Positions 17,414-26,086 of a DNA stretch of 64,000 nt are shown piece by piece (within the stretch, counting starts at the first letter, position 1; each line of letters opens with the position of its first letter). This DNA is from Flavonifractor sp. An100. Lineage in GTDB: Bacteria; Bacillota; Clostridia; Oscillospirales; Oscillospiraceae. A program made the translations under genes and the position numbers. The stretch is taken from NCBI RefSeq assembly GCF_002161175.1, contig NZ_NFMA01000002.1, positions 62,001 through 126,000 on the forward strand, in the 5' to 3' direction. The notes under the pieces are model-generated. The model was not told the DNA's origin and ran no database searches. It worked only from the letters and a program-made list of their open reading frames with translations.

Positions 17414-19531
17414 TTAAGGCTGCCGAAAATTTTCCAAGCGGCTGTCGTTGGTCCAGCCGGGAGTGAGCTGAAGGGAGAGCCCGGGCTCCTCCTCTTTGGG
17501 CGGACCATTAAGTGCCAGGCGGTAGTAGTCGTAGTCCAGAATAACCGCCGAGTAGGCCACCCGGTTTTGCACCTCAGCTACCAGAGAGGCCACGGCGTCT
17601 AAATCAGGCTCTTGGCCGTCCCATCGGGTAAACTCATCGGTGGTGGAATTGTAGTAACCGTCCCGGCTGATAAAACTGTAGTTGGAAAAGATCACCAGAC
17701 CTGGTTTAGAGGAGAGAATATCCTCTCCCATCAGCAGACGGGAGTCATACTCCAGACCAAACAGGTTGGACAAGGTGGGCATTACATCCAGGCTGGAGCA
17801 ATACTTGCTGACGTGGACCGGTTCCTCCATATCGGCGCTCCAGAGAATTAAGGTGTTCTCATAAATTTCAAACACGGGGTCTACTTCGTGGCCCAACAGC
17901 TCACTGTATTCCTCATCCGTCAAGCCGTAGGGGTAGTGGTCGGCGGAGAGAACGATAACGGTGTCCTCTAATTTGCCTGCCTGCTCCAGCTGGTCCATCA
18001 AGCTCTCTAACGCCAGCTCCAGCTCCATTTGGCAGGCCAGGTAGCATTTGACCGTATCGCTGTAGGGCAGGTCCTTTACCTCGTCCCAGTGCCGGCGGGA
18101 CATGGCGTTTTCTTCCAGGGTATAATTCAAGTGCCCGCTTACCGTCAGGCAGTAGACCATGAACGGATCTTCATCCACAAACATGGGGACAATCTCTTCC
18201 ATCATTTCCAGGTCGGAAGGGGGGAAGCTGTCCGCAGATTCCATTTCCAGTCCCTGGCCCAGAGCCACATACTCATAGCCCATATTGGGATGGGAGAGGT
18301 TGCGGTCATAGTAATCATAGAGGTAATCGTGAAAGGCCATGGTCCGGTAGCCCTGCTTTTGGAACTGATTGCCAAGGGCAAAGGGCATGTAGTTCTCAGA
18401 GGACTGGGAGTAGCTCCAGACTCCGGACTTTGGAATGAGGCTGGTGGTAGTTACGTACTCGCCGTCAGAGGTGGATACGCCCCAGAGAGGGGTATAAAAA
18501 TGGTCAAACACAAAGCCCTCATGGGAGAGCTGCCACAGGGTAGGAGTGCGCTCGGGGTCCATGGCCAGGGTGGAAAAGCCCTCCGCCACAATCCAGACCA
18601 GATTTTTTCCTTCAAAGTAGCCAGTCCACTCATTTTTAGGAGAGGGCTGGCGCTTAGAAAACCACTGGTGTGCCTCTAGAAGGGTTTCATCCTCCTCCTG
18701 CTCCATCAAGGAGTCAAAGTCAATGTCCATAATGTGGTAGTCCTCGGAGGAGGGAGGGGACATGACGGGGGTGGAAATACCGGGCCTGGCATCGGCGGGA
18801 CGGGACCATTTAATGAGACGGCGCTGGGAGGGGTCATCCGGGTCAATTCCAAAAATTACACGGCGGATTTCCAGCTGGGTTTGGGTCAGCATACCGAAAT
18901 ATTGGGCTTCCAACTCAGGGGTAGCCGTCTGAGTGTAGATATAGCGCAGAGAGAGTACACCGCCCCCACAGAGCATGACGATTCCCATGGTAATCAGCTG
19001 AACGAAAATGGCCAGGGCGGCCCAATGAAGGCGGAGTCTTGGAGGCAGGGGTTCAGGGAGGAGAAGCCGGTTACTCAGAAGTATAGAGGCGATCACCGGC
19101 AGAAGCATCATAAGAACGGGAAACCAGTTGACAACGATTTCTGAAGTGGCCATATCTCCAAAGGCACCGGCCACCATTGCCATTTTGGTCAAAGAGAAAA
19201 TGGTCAAAAAGGTTTTAAAAAGGTGGTAGTAGATGGCTTGTGCGCCCAACCAAAGGGAGATAAGGGCGGCACATAAGGGGAGAAGAAACCGGCCAAGACG
19301 ATGGGGAACTCCTCCACACAGCAAACCGAGCAGCGCAGCCACCGGAATGGTGAACAGTGCAGTAAACAGGGCTCCGGTAGGGGAAACAGATTGAAAGCAA
19401 TAGAGCTTGAGGAAGAGCTCCTCATAATAAATGATGGTAAAGAAAAAAAGGGACGGGACAGCCAGTCGTTTCCAACGTGCCCAGAGGGGGCCGAAGCCCG
19501 CAAAACGGGGCTGGGGTCCGCAATCCTTCAT
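17414..19531 (-). CDS. LTA-synthase-like sulfatase, membrane phosphotransferase
   Basis: A 705-residue protein with about five transmembrane segments in the first ~230 residues and an extracellular alkaline-phosphatase/sulfatase domain. The layout is that of lipoteichoic acid synthase (LtaS) and related phosphoglycerol transferases. Metal and catalytic motifs are seen as VWIVAEGFS (metal Glu), WGVSTSDGEYV (catalytic Thr region) and VLSADHYPYG (metal Asp/His). The start at 19531 has AGGAGG upstream; the longer frame runs through its promoter. It could equally modify another envelope polymer. Confidence 0.85.
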   Translation of the reverse strand: MKDCGPQPRFAGFGPLWARWKRLAVPSLFFFTIIYYEELFLKLYCFQSVSPTGALFTALFTIPVAALLGLLCGGVPHRLGRFLLPLCAALISLWLGAQAIYYHLFKTFLTIFSLTKMAMVAGAFGDMATSEIVVNWFPVLMMLLPVIASILLSNRLLLPEPLPPRLRLHWAALAIFVQLITMGIVMLCGGGVLSLRYIYTQTATPELEAQYFGMLTQTQLEIRRVIFGIDPDDPSQRRLIKWSRPADARPGISTPVMSPPSSEDYHIMDIDFDSLMEQEEDETLLEAHQWFSKRQPSPKNEWTGYFEGKNLVWIVAEGFSTLAMDPERTPTLWQLSHEGFVFDHFYTPLWGVSTSDGEYVTTTSLIPKSGVWSYSQSSENYMPFALGNQFQKQGYRTMAFHDYLYDYYDRNLSHPNMGYEYVALGQGLEMESADSFPPSDLEMMEEIVPMFVDEDPFMVYCLTVSGHLNYTLEENAMSRRHWDEVKDLPYSDTVKCYLACQMELELALESLMDQLEQAGKLEDTVIVLSADHYPYGLTDEEYSELLGHEVDPVFEIYENTLILWSADMEEPVHVSKYCSSLDVMPTLSNLFGLEYDSRLLMGEDILSSKPGLVIFSNYSFISRDGYYNSTTDEFTRWDGQEPDLDAVASLVAEVQNRVAYSAVILDYDYYRLALNGPPKEEEPGLSLQLTPGWTNDSRLENFRQP

Positions 19532-19579
19532 AAACGAGCCTCCTAACGAGGAATCCAGGGGTGTATTTCGTGCGCTATT

Positions 19580-19608
19580 ATTGTAACGGATAGAAAGAGT
19601 GGTGTCAA
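19580..19608 (-). promoter_or_regulatory. Sigma-A promoter of the LTA-synthase-like gene
   Basis: Minus strand TTGACA (19603-19608), 17-base spacer, TACAAT (19580-19585). Confidence 0.88.
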
Positions 19609-19726
19609 TGTAGAGGCGGGTAAGAAAACGGCCCATAAAGGGGAAAGGATTGAGAGAAATAGGAAAAATAGATGAAAATAACGGGGAAAGACCGTAGTAT
19701 TTTGCTATATAGCTGGGATATTTCCC

Positions 19727-19755
19727 TTGCAAAGGAGAAAAGAATCTGCTATGAT
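19727..19755 (+). promoter_or_regulatory. Sigma-A promoter ahead of the cstA unit
   Basis: TTGCAA (19727-19732), 17-base spacer, TATGAT (19750-19755). Start near 19762. Confidence 0.75.
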
Positions 19756-19798
19756 AACCCTGATATTAATAGTTTGTTCATAATTCTGCCCCCTGCGG

Positions 19799-20446
19799 AT
19801 GGTAACGGTTCCAATTGAAAGCGTGAAACAGAAGGCAGCCAGGTTTCATGTGGGCTGCTTTTTCTTGTGCCTCGGGGAGCAGAAGGAAAGCGAGGAAGCT
19901 CCTTTGTCTCAACTGCGGCAGGCGTTGGTGGAGCACTTAAAGAAGGTGTATTCCGCCTATTATGATATTGAGTCCATAGAGGATGATTCCGGTCTACAGG
20001 CTTTGTGTGCCTACCATATGCGGGATAGCCAGTATGTATTGGTAAAGCGGGCGGAGCTCTGGGCAGCCGAGAACCATGAATATCTCTATTTGTGGTCGCT
20101 GGAGCAATTAAACGGCCCGGCGCTGGAGAAGATCTATGGGCGGGTACTGGAGGATGGAGAGCCTCGCATTAAGCCCCACGCCCAACACATGTATACCTAT
20201 TTGACGGCGGTTGTTTTGTATGACCGGGCCGATCCTGGAACCCTGGCCCAGCTGAAAAAGCTGAAGAAGCGCAGGGAATATAAGCTATCGCTCCATGGAT
20301 GGATGGAGTTTCGAATAGCCGCCGTGGATGTATCCACAGGCGAGATCACCGTTAACCGCAGCGGGAAAACGATCCAAAAGGACCTGAAGCGGTTGACGGA
20401 GCGAGTCATTGCTCGCGATGATAAAGGAGAGGAGAAAACTCAATGA
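19799..20446 (+). CDS. Conserved protein of unknown function upstream of cstA
   Basis: Up to 215 residues, soluble, with no domain I recognise. The middle (VYSAYYDIESIEDDSGLQALCAYH and YVLVKRAELWAAENHEYLYL) is well-composed coding sequence, and a basic C-terminal part follows. The start is uncertain: ATG 19799 has no ribosome site, and a GTG or TTG start 8-20 codons further in is equally possible. It overlaps cstA by ATGA, so it is translated together with it and may modulate the same transporter (inference from context only). Confidence 0.6.
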   Translation: MVTVPIESVKQKAARFHVGCFFLCLGEQKESEEAPLSQLRQALVEHLKKVYSAYYDIESIEDDSGLQALCAYHMRDSQYVLVKRAELWAAENHEYLYLWSLEQLNGPALEKIYGRVLEDGEPRIKPHAQHMYTYLTAVVLYDRADPGTLAQLKKLKKRREYKLSLHGWMEFRIAAVDVSTGEITVNRSGKTIQKDLKRLTERVIARDDKGEEKTQ

Positions 20447-22209
20447 ATGCAATGCTAGTTGTGATCGTTGGCATTATCATTCTGATCGTAGGATATATTT
20501 TCTACGGCGGATGGCTTGCCAAGCAGTGGGGTGTGGATGACTCCAAAGTTACCCCCGCCCATGAACTGGAGGACGGCATGGACTACGTTCCCGCCAAGGC
20601 TCCTGTTCTGATGGGCCACCACTTTTCCTCCATCGCCGGCGCCGGCCCCATCAACGGTCCCATCCAGGCCGCTGTCTTTGGCTGGGTGCCCGTGGTGCTG
20701 TGGGTACTGGTGGGCGGCATCTTCTTTGGTGCAGTCCATGACTACGGTGCTCTGTTCGCCTCCATCCGCCACAAGGGTCAGTCCCTGGGCGAGGTGGTTG
20801 CCCTGAACATCGGCGACCGGGCCAAGAAGCTGTTTTTGGTGTTCTCTTACCTGACTCTGGTTCTGGTGGTGGCCGCCTTTGCCTCCATCGTGGCCAGCAC
20901 CTTCCAGGCCACCTATGTGGACGGAGTTCTGGATGAGGCGGCTTCCGCCACCAATGCCTCCGTGGCCATGATCTCTCTGCTGTTCATCGTCATGGCGATT
21001 CTGTTTGGCTTCTTTGTTTACCGCAAGGGCGCTCCCCTGTCCGTGGCCACCATCGTGGGCGTCATCGGCATCGTGATCTGCCTGGCCATCGGTCTGAAGT
21101 GGCACCCCATCTATCTGAGCAACACCGCCTGGATGTGGGTCATCGGCCTGTACATCCTCATCGCCTCCGTGGCTCCCGTGTGGATTCTGCTCCAGCCCCG
21201 TGACTACCTCAGCTCCTTCCTGCTGTACGCCATGATGATCATCGCTGCGGTGGGCGTCATCGGCGCCGGCCTCACCGGTGCGGACGCCGCCCACATGGAT
21301 ATGCCCGCCTTCACCGGCTGGTATGACACCCTGGCCCCCACCGGCAGCTCCCTGGGCTATGTGTTCCCCGCTCTGTTCGTCACCATCGCCTGCGGTGCCA
21401 TCTCCGGCTTCCACTCTCTGGTGGGTTCCGGCACTACCGCCAAGCAGCTGGACCACGAGCGTGATGCCAAGCCCATCGCTTACGGCGGCATGCTCATCGA
21501 GTGTGCCCTGGCTCTGATCTCTCTGAGCGCCGTGTCCTTCATCTGGACCGAGTATGCCAACAAGGAGATCGTCACTCCCACCCAGGTCTTTGCCACCGGC
21601 ATCTCCCGCATGGTGGCCTCCATCCCCGGCCTGGAGGGCGCTCAGAGCACCATCGCCTCTCTGCTGGTGCTCACCGTGTCCGTGTTCTGCCTGACCTCTC
21701 TGGATACCGCCACCCGTCTGGCCCGGTATATGTTCCAGGAGTTCTGGCTCAAGCCCGGCGAGACCTACAAGGACGCCACCGGCGCCAAGGCCGTGCTGTG
21801 CAACCCCGTGGTGGCCACTGCCATCACCGTGGTGCTGGGCGTTGGCCTGGGCATGACCGGCTACTCCAAGATTTGGCCTCTGTTCGGCGCTGCCAACCAG
21901 CTGCTGGCCGCTCTGGCTCTGCTGACTGTGTGTGCCTGGCTGGGCAACATCGGCCGCAACAATAAGATGTTCTACATCCCCATGCTCTTCATGCTGATTG
22001 TCACTCTGACCTCTCTGGTTCAGACCGTTTCCAGCAAGGTGAGCGTCATTGCCAAGGCTGGCGGTATGCCTCTGGATGCCGCTGGTGCTTTTGACTGGGG
22101 CCCCTATGCCCAGGCTATTCTGGGTGCTCTGCTCTTCGTGCTGGCTCTGGTGCTGGCTGTGGAGGGCTGCAAGACCATCTTCGGCGGCAAGAAGCCCGCT
22201 GCCAAGTAA
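20443..22209 (+). CDS. cstA: Carbon starvation protein CstA family transporter
   Basis: A 588-residue polytopic membrane protein of the CstA family, known in enterobacteria for peptide and pyruvate uptake. Typical features are the opening GYIFYGGWLAKQWGVDD, the HHFSSIAGAGPINGPIQAA loop, VHDYGALFASIRHKGQS, and GSGTTAKQLDHERDAK. About 15-16 hydrophobic segments. Codon use is extremely biased to GCC, CTG and ATC, more than its neighbours, which suggests high expression. It is translationally coupled to the preceding unknown gene and ends with its own terminator. Confidence 0.93.
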   Translation: MNAMLVVIVGIIILIVGYIFYGGWLAKQWGVDDSKVTPAHELEDGMDYVPAKAPVLMGHHFSSIAGAGPINGPIQAAVFGWVPVVLWVLVGGIFFGAVHDYGALFASIRHKGQSLGEVVALNIGDRAKKLFLVFSYLTLVLVVAAFASIVASTFQATYVDGVLDEAASATNASVAMISLLFIVMAILFGFFVYRKGAPLSVATIVGVIGIVICLAIGLKWHPIYLSNTAWMWVIGLYILIASVAPVWILLQPRDYLSSFLLYAMMIIAAVGVIGAGLTGADAAHMDMPAFTGWYDTLAPTGSSLGYVFPALFVTIACGAISGFHSLVGSGTTAKQLDHERDAKPIAYGGMLIECALALISLSAVSFIWTEYANKEIVTPTQVFATGISRMVASIPGLEGAQSTIASLLVLTVSVFCLTSLDTATRLARYMFQEFWLKPGETYKDATGAKAVLCNPVVATAITVVLGVGLGMTGYSKIWPLFGAANQLLAALALLTVCAWLGNIGRNNKMFYIPMLFMLIVTLTSLVQTVSSKVSVIAKAGGMPLDAAGAFDWGPYAQAILGALLFVLALVLAVEGCKTIFGGKKPAAK

Positions 22210-22228
22210 TCCAATTGATTCTGGCCTC

Positions 22229-22261
22229 AAACGGGTCCGGCGTTTGCCGGGCCCGTTTTTT
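22229..22261 (+). terminator. Terminator of cstA
   Basis: AACGGGTCCGG / CCGGGCCCGTT stem (one mismatch) with loop CGTTTG, then T6. Confidence 0.9.
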
Positions 22262-22267
22262 ATGCAG

Positions 22268-22296
22268 TTGTAGCGGAGCTAATTTTATGCTATGAT
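22268..22296 (+). promoter_or_regulatory. Sigma-A promoter
   Basis: TTGTAG (22268-22273), 17-base spacer, TATGAT (22291-22296), directly behind the cstA terminator and ahead of two membrane protein genes. Confidence 0.7.
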
Positions 22297-22359
22297 GAAT
22301 TTGGCTACAATAGATGGAAACTGATGCAGCCCGGTGGGAAGCAGAGGAGGAGAATCAGA

Positions 22360-23037
22360 GTGCATCAATCCTCGCGGCGGTTTGTTCCGGCGCTGTTTTT
22401 GATCCTGGAGACAGGGCTTTACCTGGCCTTTCTGGTCTGGGACCTGAGGGTAGGGGGAGCGGGCTCCAATGGTATAAAATATCTTGGAATTTTGTTGTGC
22501 CTTGTGTTTGCTTTGTGGGCCGGAGCCCAGCCGGGAGGAGAGCACCTGACTGGCTTAGCCCTCGCCGTTACCGCAGTATCCGATGTATTCTTGCTGTTGC
22601 TGGACCGGAATTATCTGTTCGGTGTAGGGCTGTTCTGTTTGGTGCAGCTATGTTATGGTATTCGCATCTTCCACGCCAACGGTGGGAAGAGTTGGTGGGG
22701 ACTGCGTCTGGGGTTGAGCGGAGTGGCCTTGGTGAGCTTGCGGGTGTTAGGGCTGTTGAACCGCCTTAACGGACTTGCTTTGGTGTATTTTTCTAACTTT
22801 CTATGTAATGTTTTGTCCAGCCTGGGCTGTCGGGGCGTGAGAGCCAGGCAGCTGAGCTTTGGACTGAGTTTATTTCTATGCTGTGATCTTTGTGTAGGTA
22901 TCTTCCAAAATCCCGCACTAGTCCCGTCCGCTTTGGCAGAGTTTGCGAGAATCGGAATGTGGCTGTTTTATTTGCCAGGACAGGTACTCATTGCGCTGTC
23001 TGCCCTGCCCGAACCCACTGGAGGTGTGTTTCCATGA
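22360..23037 (+). CDS. YhhN-like membrane protein (lysoplasmalogenase family, tentative)
   Basis: A 225-residue protein with about seven transmembrane segments. The segment TAVSDVFLLLLDRNYLFGVGLFCLVQ resembles the D-x-x-L ... G-x-x-x-F-x-x-x-Q/H pattern of YhhN/TMEM86 proteins, some of which hydrolyse lysoplasmalogen; the assignment is tentative. GTG 22360 is preferred because GGAGGAG lies 8 bases ahead; ATG 22324 is the alternative and would add twelve residues. It overlaps the next gene by ATGA. Confidence 0.5.
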   Translation: MHQSSRRFVPALFLILETGLYLAFLVWDLRVGGAGSNGIKYLGILLCLVFALWAGAQPGGEHLTGLALAVTAVSDVFLLLLDRNYLFGVGLFCLVQLCYGIRIFHANGGKSWWGLRLGLSGVALVSLRVLGLLNRLNGLALVYFSNFLCNVLSSLGCRGVRARQLSFGLSLFLCCDLCVGIFQNPALVPSALAEFARIGMWLFYLPGQVLIALSALPEPTGGVFP

Positions 23038-23735
23038 GAACAAGTAAGCCCCTGGCGGTGGTGTTGTCTATCCTCACCGCCTTGACCGTGCTGTCAGGAG
23101 CCGTGGCAGTGCCCCTGCTGTGCCGCCCCTTCTATTACGCCCATATCCAGGCTCTGGACCTGCCCGGCCTAACCGGATTGACCGTGGAGCAGATCCGTCA
23201 GGCCTTTGATCAGGTGATGGACTACTGTCTGGGCCTGCGCCCCGATTTTGCAGCTGGGGTTCTGTGGTTTTCCCAGTCGGGGGCCAGCCACTTTGCCGAT
23301 GTCCGAACACTCTTTATTTTGGACCTGTGTGTGCTGGGCCTGAGTTTATTGGGGCTGGCGATTCTGTTTGTCTATAGCCGGAAAAAGCAGGTGCGCCCCT
23401 GGTGTTTCCGGGGACATGGTCCGGGCTTTTGGGGCGCCTGTGGGCTGGGAACTGTTTTCTTGGTGATCGGTGGCTTGGCGGCTACCGATTTTGACCGGGC
23501 CTTTGTGGTGTTTCACGCTCTGTTTTTCCCGGGAAAAACCAACTGGGTCTTTGACTGGCGGGAGGATCCCATCATTTTGCTCCTGCCTCAGGAATTTTTT
23601 CGGAACTGCGCCCTGCTGATTTTTGTCCTGCTGCTGGTGTGGTGCGTGATTTTGGTGGCAGCGGATCTGTGGGCCTGCCGGCAGAGAAAAAAGCGGCTGG
23701 AGGCCTGTCCGCCCTGCCTGCGCGCTCAGGTGTGA
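23034..23735 (+). CDS. TIGR01906/DUF1461 family integral membrane protein
   Basis: A 233-residue membrane protein with about four transmembrane segments. The conserved extracellular motif of the family is clear: FHALFFPGKTNWVFDWRED followed by IILLLPQEFF. Function is unknown; in several Firmicutes members sit near lactate or envelope genes. ATG 23034 overlaps the stop of the preceding gene, with GGAGG further upstream. Confidence 0.82.
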   Translation: MRTSKPLAVVLSILTALTVLSGAVAVPLLCRPFYYAHIQALDLPGLTGLTVEQIRQAFDQVMDYCLGLRPDFAAGVLWFSQSGASHFADVRTLFILDLCVLGLSLLGLAILFVYSRKKQVRPWCFRGHGPGFWGACGLGTVFLVIGGLAATDFDRAFVVFHALFFPGKTNWVFDWREDPIILLLPQEFFRNCALLIFVLLLVWCVILVAADLWACRQRKKRLEACPPCLRAQV

Positions 23736-23769
23736 GAATAGGTCCTGTTGGGAGAAAGGAGTATGTGTC

Positions 23770-25137
23770 ATGAAGCGTGGAACAAAAGCGCTCTCCGCCC
23801 TGCTTGCCGCCGCCCTGGTATTTGGTTTTGCACCCCCTGCCCGCGCGGCTGGGGAAGTGACCGGCTATGCTCTGTATACGGATATTGTGGCCCAGGTGGA
23901 CGGGCACTCCATCCCCTCCTATAATGTGGGGGGGCGTACTGCCGTGCTGGTGAAGGATTTGGCCCAATATGGACTTTATGTCTACTGGAATGAGGATGCC
24001 CGTACCGCTTATGTCTGGCCGGGTGCTGTGGCCCCTGGCGGACAGCAGGAAATCCGAACAGACTATGAGCCAGCGGCTCCGGAGGGAAAGGTGGGAGACC
24101 CAGCCTATCCCATTTATGCTTCTGACACCAAGGTGGTGGTGGCCGGAGAGGAGAAGGAGTCCTTCAACATAGGGGGACATACTCTGGTCTATCTCTCGGA
24201 TCTGGAGGCCTTTGGCACCCTGACCTGGAACAACGAAAGCAGGTTAGCAGGGCTGACCCTGGAAGACCCAGTGGAGCTAGCCCTGGAGCGGAAGGAGACG
24301 GAGTTGAAGGAGGCGGGGCTGTCCTATACCTTTACCCGCTACCCCGGCCCAAAGGGAACTTTGGCCGTTTACAGCCAGGGAGGCACCCCCCACGGCAGCA
24401 GCTGTATGATGCTCTATGTCCATGAAACAGGAAAGCAGACCCAGCTGGATGAGCTGTTTCCGGTGTGTGGATTTGGAGCTCAGTATTATTTGACCCCCAG
24501 GGACATTCAGTTTGATTCCGCAGGAGAGAGCCTCACCTTCCTCACTCCGGTGAAGGAGGAGGTCAATGGAGAGACGGTGGAGTGGGGCGATACCCGCTGC
24601 ACATTTAATACCCTAAACGGAACCATGACCTCCATGGTCCCTGTGGGCAAGCCTCTGGAGCAGTGGGAGTTGACCGCTTATATCCCTGATACTGCTACCC
24701 AGTCCCAGGACGGCAGCCTGTATGTAGCGGTGACCAAAGGGGAAGGAGAGGCAGCCGCTTCTTTTTCTGAGGCATCTGTTCCTTATGAGAAAATCCGCCT
24801 CCAGGTGAGCCAGAGTGGAGTGACAGTGGTCCACGAGACGGGCGGAATTGAGCCAGAGGGGGCAGGAGAGACTGCCTATGACCGGGCGGAGCAGGCGCTC
24901 ATGGCCTTGGGACTGCCCCGTATTACCCAGGACGGATTTCAAAAGGTAAATACCCAGGAGCAGAAGGAGGCAGCCGGGCACTGGTTTCAGGTCACCAAAA
25001 ACGGCCAGCCGGTGACCGGTGTGCTGTGGTGGGGCCAGGGGAACGGCCATGTGGATTTGAACTTTGACTTTGATGGGGCCCAGACTCTGACCGACGGCGA
25101 CCTGCTAGAAATCCGCATGGGGGAGCTGGACGACTGA
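23770..25137 (+). CDS. Exported protein with two stalk-like (copper amine oxidase N-type) repeats
   Basis: A 455-residue secreted protein: signal peptide (basic MKRGTK, hydrophobic core, cleavage near ARAAG at residues 24-28), then two related ~50-residue units, one around IPSYNVGGRTAVLVKDLAQYG and one around ESFNIGGHTLVYLSDLEAFG, each ending in a W-N-x-x-x-R-x-A strand. This is the pattern of the small beta domains often annotated as copper amine oxidase N-terminal or stalk domains in Firmicute surface proteins. The remaining ~300 residues are not recognised. AAAGGAG precedes the start. Confidence 0.65.
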   Translation: MKRGTKALSALLAAALVFGFAPPARAAGEVTGYALYTDIVAQVDGHSIPSYNVGGRTAVLVKDLAQYGLYVYWNEDARTAYVWPGAVAPGGQQEIRTDYEPAAPEGKVGDPAYPIYASDTKVVVAGEEKESFNIGGHTLVYLSDLEAFGTLTWNNESRLAGLTLEDPVELALERKETELKEAGLSYTFTRYPGPKGTLAVYSQGGTPHGSSCMMLYVHETGKQTQLDELFPVCGFGAQYYLTPRDIQFDSAGESLTFLTPVKEEVNGETVEWGDTRCTFNTLNGTMTSMVPVGKPLEQWELTAYIPDTATQSQDGSLYVAVTKGEGEAAASFSEASVPYEKIRLQVSQSGVTVVHETGGIEPEGAGETAYDRAEQALMALGLPRITQDGFQKVNTQEQKEAAGHWFQVTKNGQPVTGVLWWGQGNGHVDLNFDFDGAQTLTDGDLLEIRMGELDD

Positions 25138-25153
25138 AAATGGTAAAATACCG

Positions 25154-25183
25154 TTAGACAAATCCCCACGATAGTGGTAGAAT
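25154..25183 (+). promoter_or_regulatory. Probable sigma-A promoter of sufCB
   Basis: TAGACA (25155-25160), 17-base spacer, TAGAAT (25178-25183) preceded by TG-G (extended -10). The start point would fall inside the first arm of the hairpin at 25184-25213. Confidence 0.6.
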
Positions 25184-25218
25184 AGAGGCGCTTCCTGTGT
25201 GGGGAGCGCCTCTTATTT
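25184..25218 (+). terminator. Terminator-like hairpin between the stalk-protein gene and sufC
   Basis: AGAGGCGCT / AGCGCCTCT, nine pairs, followed by TATTTTG. It would end read-through from the upstream gene. Confidence 0.75.
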
Positions 25219-25298
25219 TGTTTGGAGGCCCCCAAACGGGGTAAACTGAACTATGCCAACGGCTGTTTTGGGCCGGAGCTATATGACGGAGGAGTTCC

Positions 25299-26027
25299 AT
25301 GTTAGAATTACAGCATATCAGCTATGACGTGGAGCAGGATGGAGACAACAAGGGGATCCTGCATGACATCAATTTGACCATCAGTGAGCGGTTTGTGGCC
25401 ATCACCGGCCCAAACGGTGGTGGAAAATCCACTCTGGCCAAGATTATCGCCGGTATTTTGACTCCCACCCAGGGAAGAATTTTGCTGGATGGAGAGGATA
25501 TCACGGACCTGGGTATCACGGAGCGGGCCCATAAGGGGATCAGCTTTGCCTTTCAGCAGCCGGTCCGCTTCAAGGGGCTGACGGTAAAGGACCTCATTAC
25601 CCTGGCCAGCGGAAAAAGCATTGGAGTGCCCGAGGCCTGCAATTACCTTTCTGAAGTGGGCCTGTGCGCCAAGGACTATATTGACCGGGAGGTGGACGCC
25701 TCCCTGTCCGGCGGTGAGCTCAAGCGCATTGAGATCGCTATGATCATGGCCCGGAGCACAAAGCTGTCCGTCTTTGACGAGCCCGAGGCGGGGATCGACC
25801 TGTGGTCCTTCTCCAACCTGATCCAGGTCTTTGAGCACCTGCACGAAAAGATCAACGGCTCCATCCTCATCATCTCCCACCAGGAGCGGATTTTGAACAT
25901 CGCGGACCGAATTGTAGTTCTGGCGGATGGCCGAGTACAGCAGGACGGAGCCCGTAAGGATATCCTGCCCAGCCTTTTGGGCGGGTCGCCTACGGTGTGC
26001 AGCGCTCTGACTGATAAGGTGCGGTAA
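25299..26027 (+). CDS. sufC: SUF system ATPase SufC
   Basis: ABC-type ATPase of the SUF iron-sulfur cluster assembly machinery, 242 residues. Walker A (GPNGGGKST), signature (LSGGELKRIEIAMIMAR), Walker B (LSVFDEPEAGID) and H-loop (IISHQERIL) are all present; the EPEAGIDLWSF stretch is typical of SufC. It is followed at 59 bases by a single SufB/SufD-type gene. No sufS, sufU or sufD is in the neighbourhood. Confidence 0.9.
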   Translation: MLELQHISYDVEQDGDNKGILHDINLTISERFVAITGPNGGGKSTLAKIIAGILTPTQGRILLDGEDITDLGITERAHKGISFAFQQPVRFKGLTVKDLITLASGKSIGVPEACNYLSEVGLCAKDYIDREVDASLSGGELKRIEIAMIMARSTKLSVFDEPEAGIDLWSFSNLIQVFEHLHEKINGSILIISHQERILNIADRIVVLADGRVQQDGARKDILPSLLGGSPTVCSALTDKVR

Positions 26028-26086
26028 ATTTGAAATAAGGGGCGGATGGGAATCCGACCCATTGCCCAAGGAGGAATACAGCGACC

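Noticed and set aside
17110-17466. 118-codon plus-strand frame in the 17 kb intergenic stretch
   Set aside because: It reads straight through the strong terminator at 17357-17406 and has no ribosome site or domain; the region looks like structured RNA.
20455-22230. 591-codon open frame on the minus strand, antisense to cstA
   Set aside because: It arises from the extreme GCC/CTG codon bias of cstA; the translation is Gly/His/Gln-rich low-complexity without ribosome site.
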